Assembly: GCA_946630765.1 (NCBI GenBank)
Contig: CAMOZF010000110.1
Location: 1 to 6,372, forward strand
DNA: 6,372 nt
Source of the DNA: an uncultured Lachnospiraceae bacterium
GTDB taxonomy: Bacteria; Bacillota_A; Clostridia; Lachnospirales; Lachnospiraceae
Direction of reading: 5' to 3'
Shown: one piece after another, positions 5,886 to 6,372 of the stretch
How the letters are laid out: each line of letters starts with the position of its first letter
Numbering within the stretch: the stretch's first letter is position 1
Program-made: the position numbers and the translations under genes
The notes under the pieces: generated by a model
The model's database searches: none
Seen by the model: the letters and a program-made list of their open reading frames with translations, nothing else
Told to the model about the DNA's origin: nothing

Positions 5886-6372
5886 TCAGTCGTCAATCTG
5901 CGACAGCACGCGCAGATCCGACTCAAACAGCAGCTTGATATTGTTGTAGCCATACTTCAGCATCGCGATACGCTCCAGGCCGACGCCGAAGGCGAAGCCG
6001 CTGTACTCATTCGTATCAATGCCGCAGCCCTCAAGGACTTTGTTATTGACGACGCCCGCGCCGAGAATCTCGATCCAGCCCGTGCCCTTGCAGAGCGAGC
6101 AGCCGCAGCCGCCGCACTGGAAGCAGCTGACGTCCACCTCGACAGAGGGCTCGGTAAAGGGGAAGTAGGACGGACGAAGGCGCGTTGTCGTGCCGTCACC
6201 GAACATTTTCTTCACGATTTCATCGAGCATGCCCTTCAGATCGCCGAGCGTGATACCCTTATCGACGACCAGGCCTTCCATCTGCGTGAACATTGGCTAA
6301 TGTGTCGCATCGTCATCGGAACGGAACACCTTGCCGGGAGAAATGACCTTGATCGGCGGCTTCTTCTCCTCC
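5886..6372 (-). CDS. pheS: Phenylalanine--tRNA ligase alpha subunit, 3' part, frame interrupted by an in-frame TAG
   Basis: Catalytic alpha subunit of phenylalanyl-tRNA synthetase; the gene continues beyond the right edge. From 6371 the frame reads [20 protein letters not shown] then DATH, then TAG (6297-6299), then [17 protein letters not shown] and on without interruption for 135 residues to the TGA at 5886-5888. Both sides are clearly PheS in one frame. Motif 2 spans the stop ([21 protein letters not shown], with the substrate-binding Gln and Glu present). [16 protein letters not shown] and motif 3 [13 protein letters not shown] (99-111 counted from Met 6293) are intact. A cysteine-rich insert [12 protein letters not shown] (57-68) could hold a metal and resembles other Firmicutes PheS. 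PheS is essential and the rest is well preserved, so a sequence error or a very recent mutation is likelier than an old pseudogene. A gene caller would report only 5886-6293 starting at the Met after the stop, but no ribosome binding site precedes it. Confidence 0.9.
6297..6299 (-). other. In-frame TAG within pheS motif 2
   Basis: The plus strand reads cta, giving TAG between the CAT (His) and CCA (Pro) codons of DATH-x-PMF. PheS proteins usually have Ser (or Thr, Asn) here, and TCG to TAG is a single change. The reading frame is kept on both sides, so it is a substitution and not a frameshift. Confidence 0.9.

Noticed and set aside
1..6372. CRISPR array, insertion sequence, prophage, toxin-antitoxin or defence genes
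   Set aside because: No spaced direct repeats, transposase or integrase motifs, or small paired genes are present on either strand; nearly all bases are accounted for by the listed genes and short gaps.

Overview
This window looks like ordinary housekeeping chromosome from a spore-former-related Firmicute, most likely class Clostridia (Lachnospiraceae or a relative). The evidence is a paired GlgC/GlgD, SpoVG, a two-helix membrane protein resembling the clostridial DUF6106 family, strong AGGAGG-type ribosome binding sites, and a cysteine-rich PheS insert of the kind I associate with Firmicutes. Every gene lies on the minus strand, so transcription runs from high to low coordinates. The assignment is from protein features only; no rRNA is present to confirm it.

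Upstream transcription unit (6372 to about 2785). The 3' part of pheS enters from the right edge. An approximately 97-bp gap holding a palindromic, REP-like element separates it from a full-length pheT. Sixteen bases after pheT comes a small two-helix membrane protein. The unit ends at a clear intrinsic terminator (2785-2815). PheS and PheT form the alpha2-beta2 phenylalanyl-tRNA synthetase. The pheS reading frame carries an in-frame TAG (6297-6299) inside catalytic motif 2, at a position where PheS normally has Ser; this is the most anomalous feature of the window.

Downstream transcription unit (about 2697 to 1 and beyond). A near-ideal housekeeping promoter (TTCACA, 17 bp, TATAAT with an extended -10 TG) drives glgC. 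It is followed by glgD in an ATGA overlap and, 24 bases later, by spoVG, which runs off the left edge. GlgC makes ADP-glucose for glycogen synthesis. GlgD is its paralogous partner and has lost an acidic active-site residue that GlgC keeps, which fits a mainly modulatory subunit. SpoVG is a small nucleic-acid-binding regulator. The region before glgC contains two dyads that could be regulatory sites.

I found no mobile element, CRISPR array, tRNA, rRNA or recognisable novel system. What merits a second look is the broken pheS frame, the palindrome inside the pheS-pheT junction, the glgC control region, and the glgCD-spoVG linkage.
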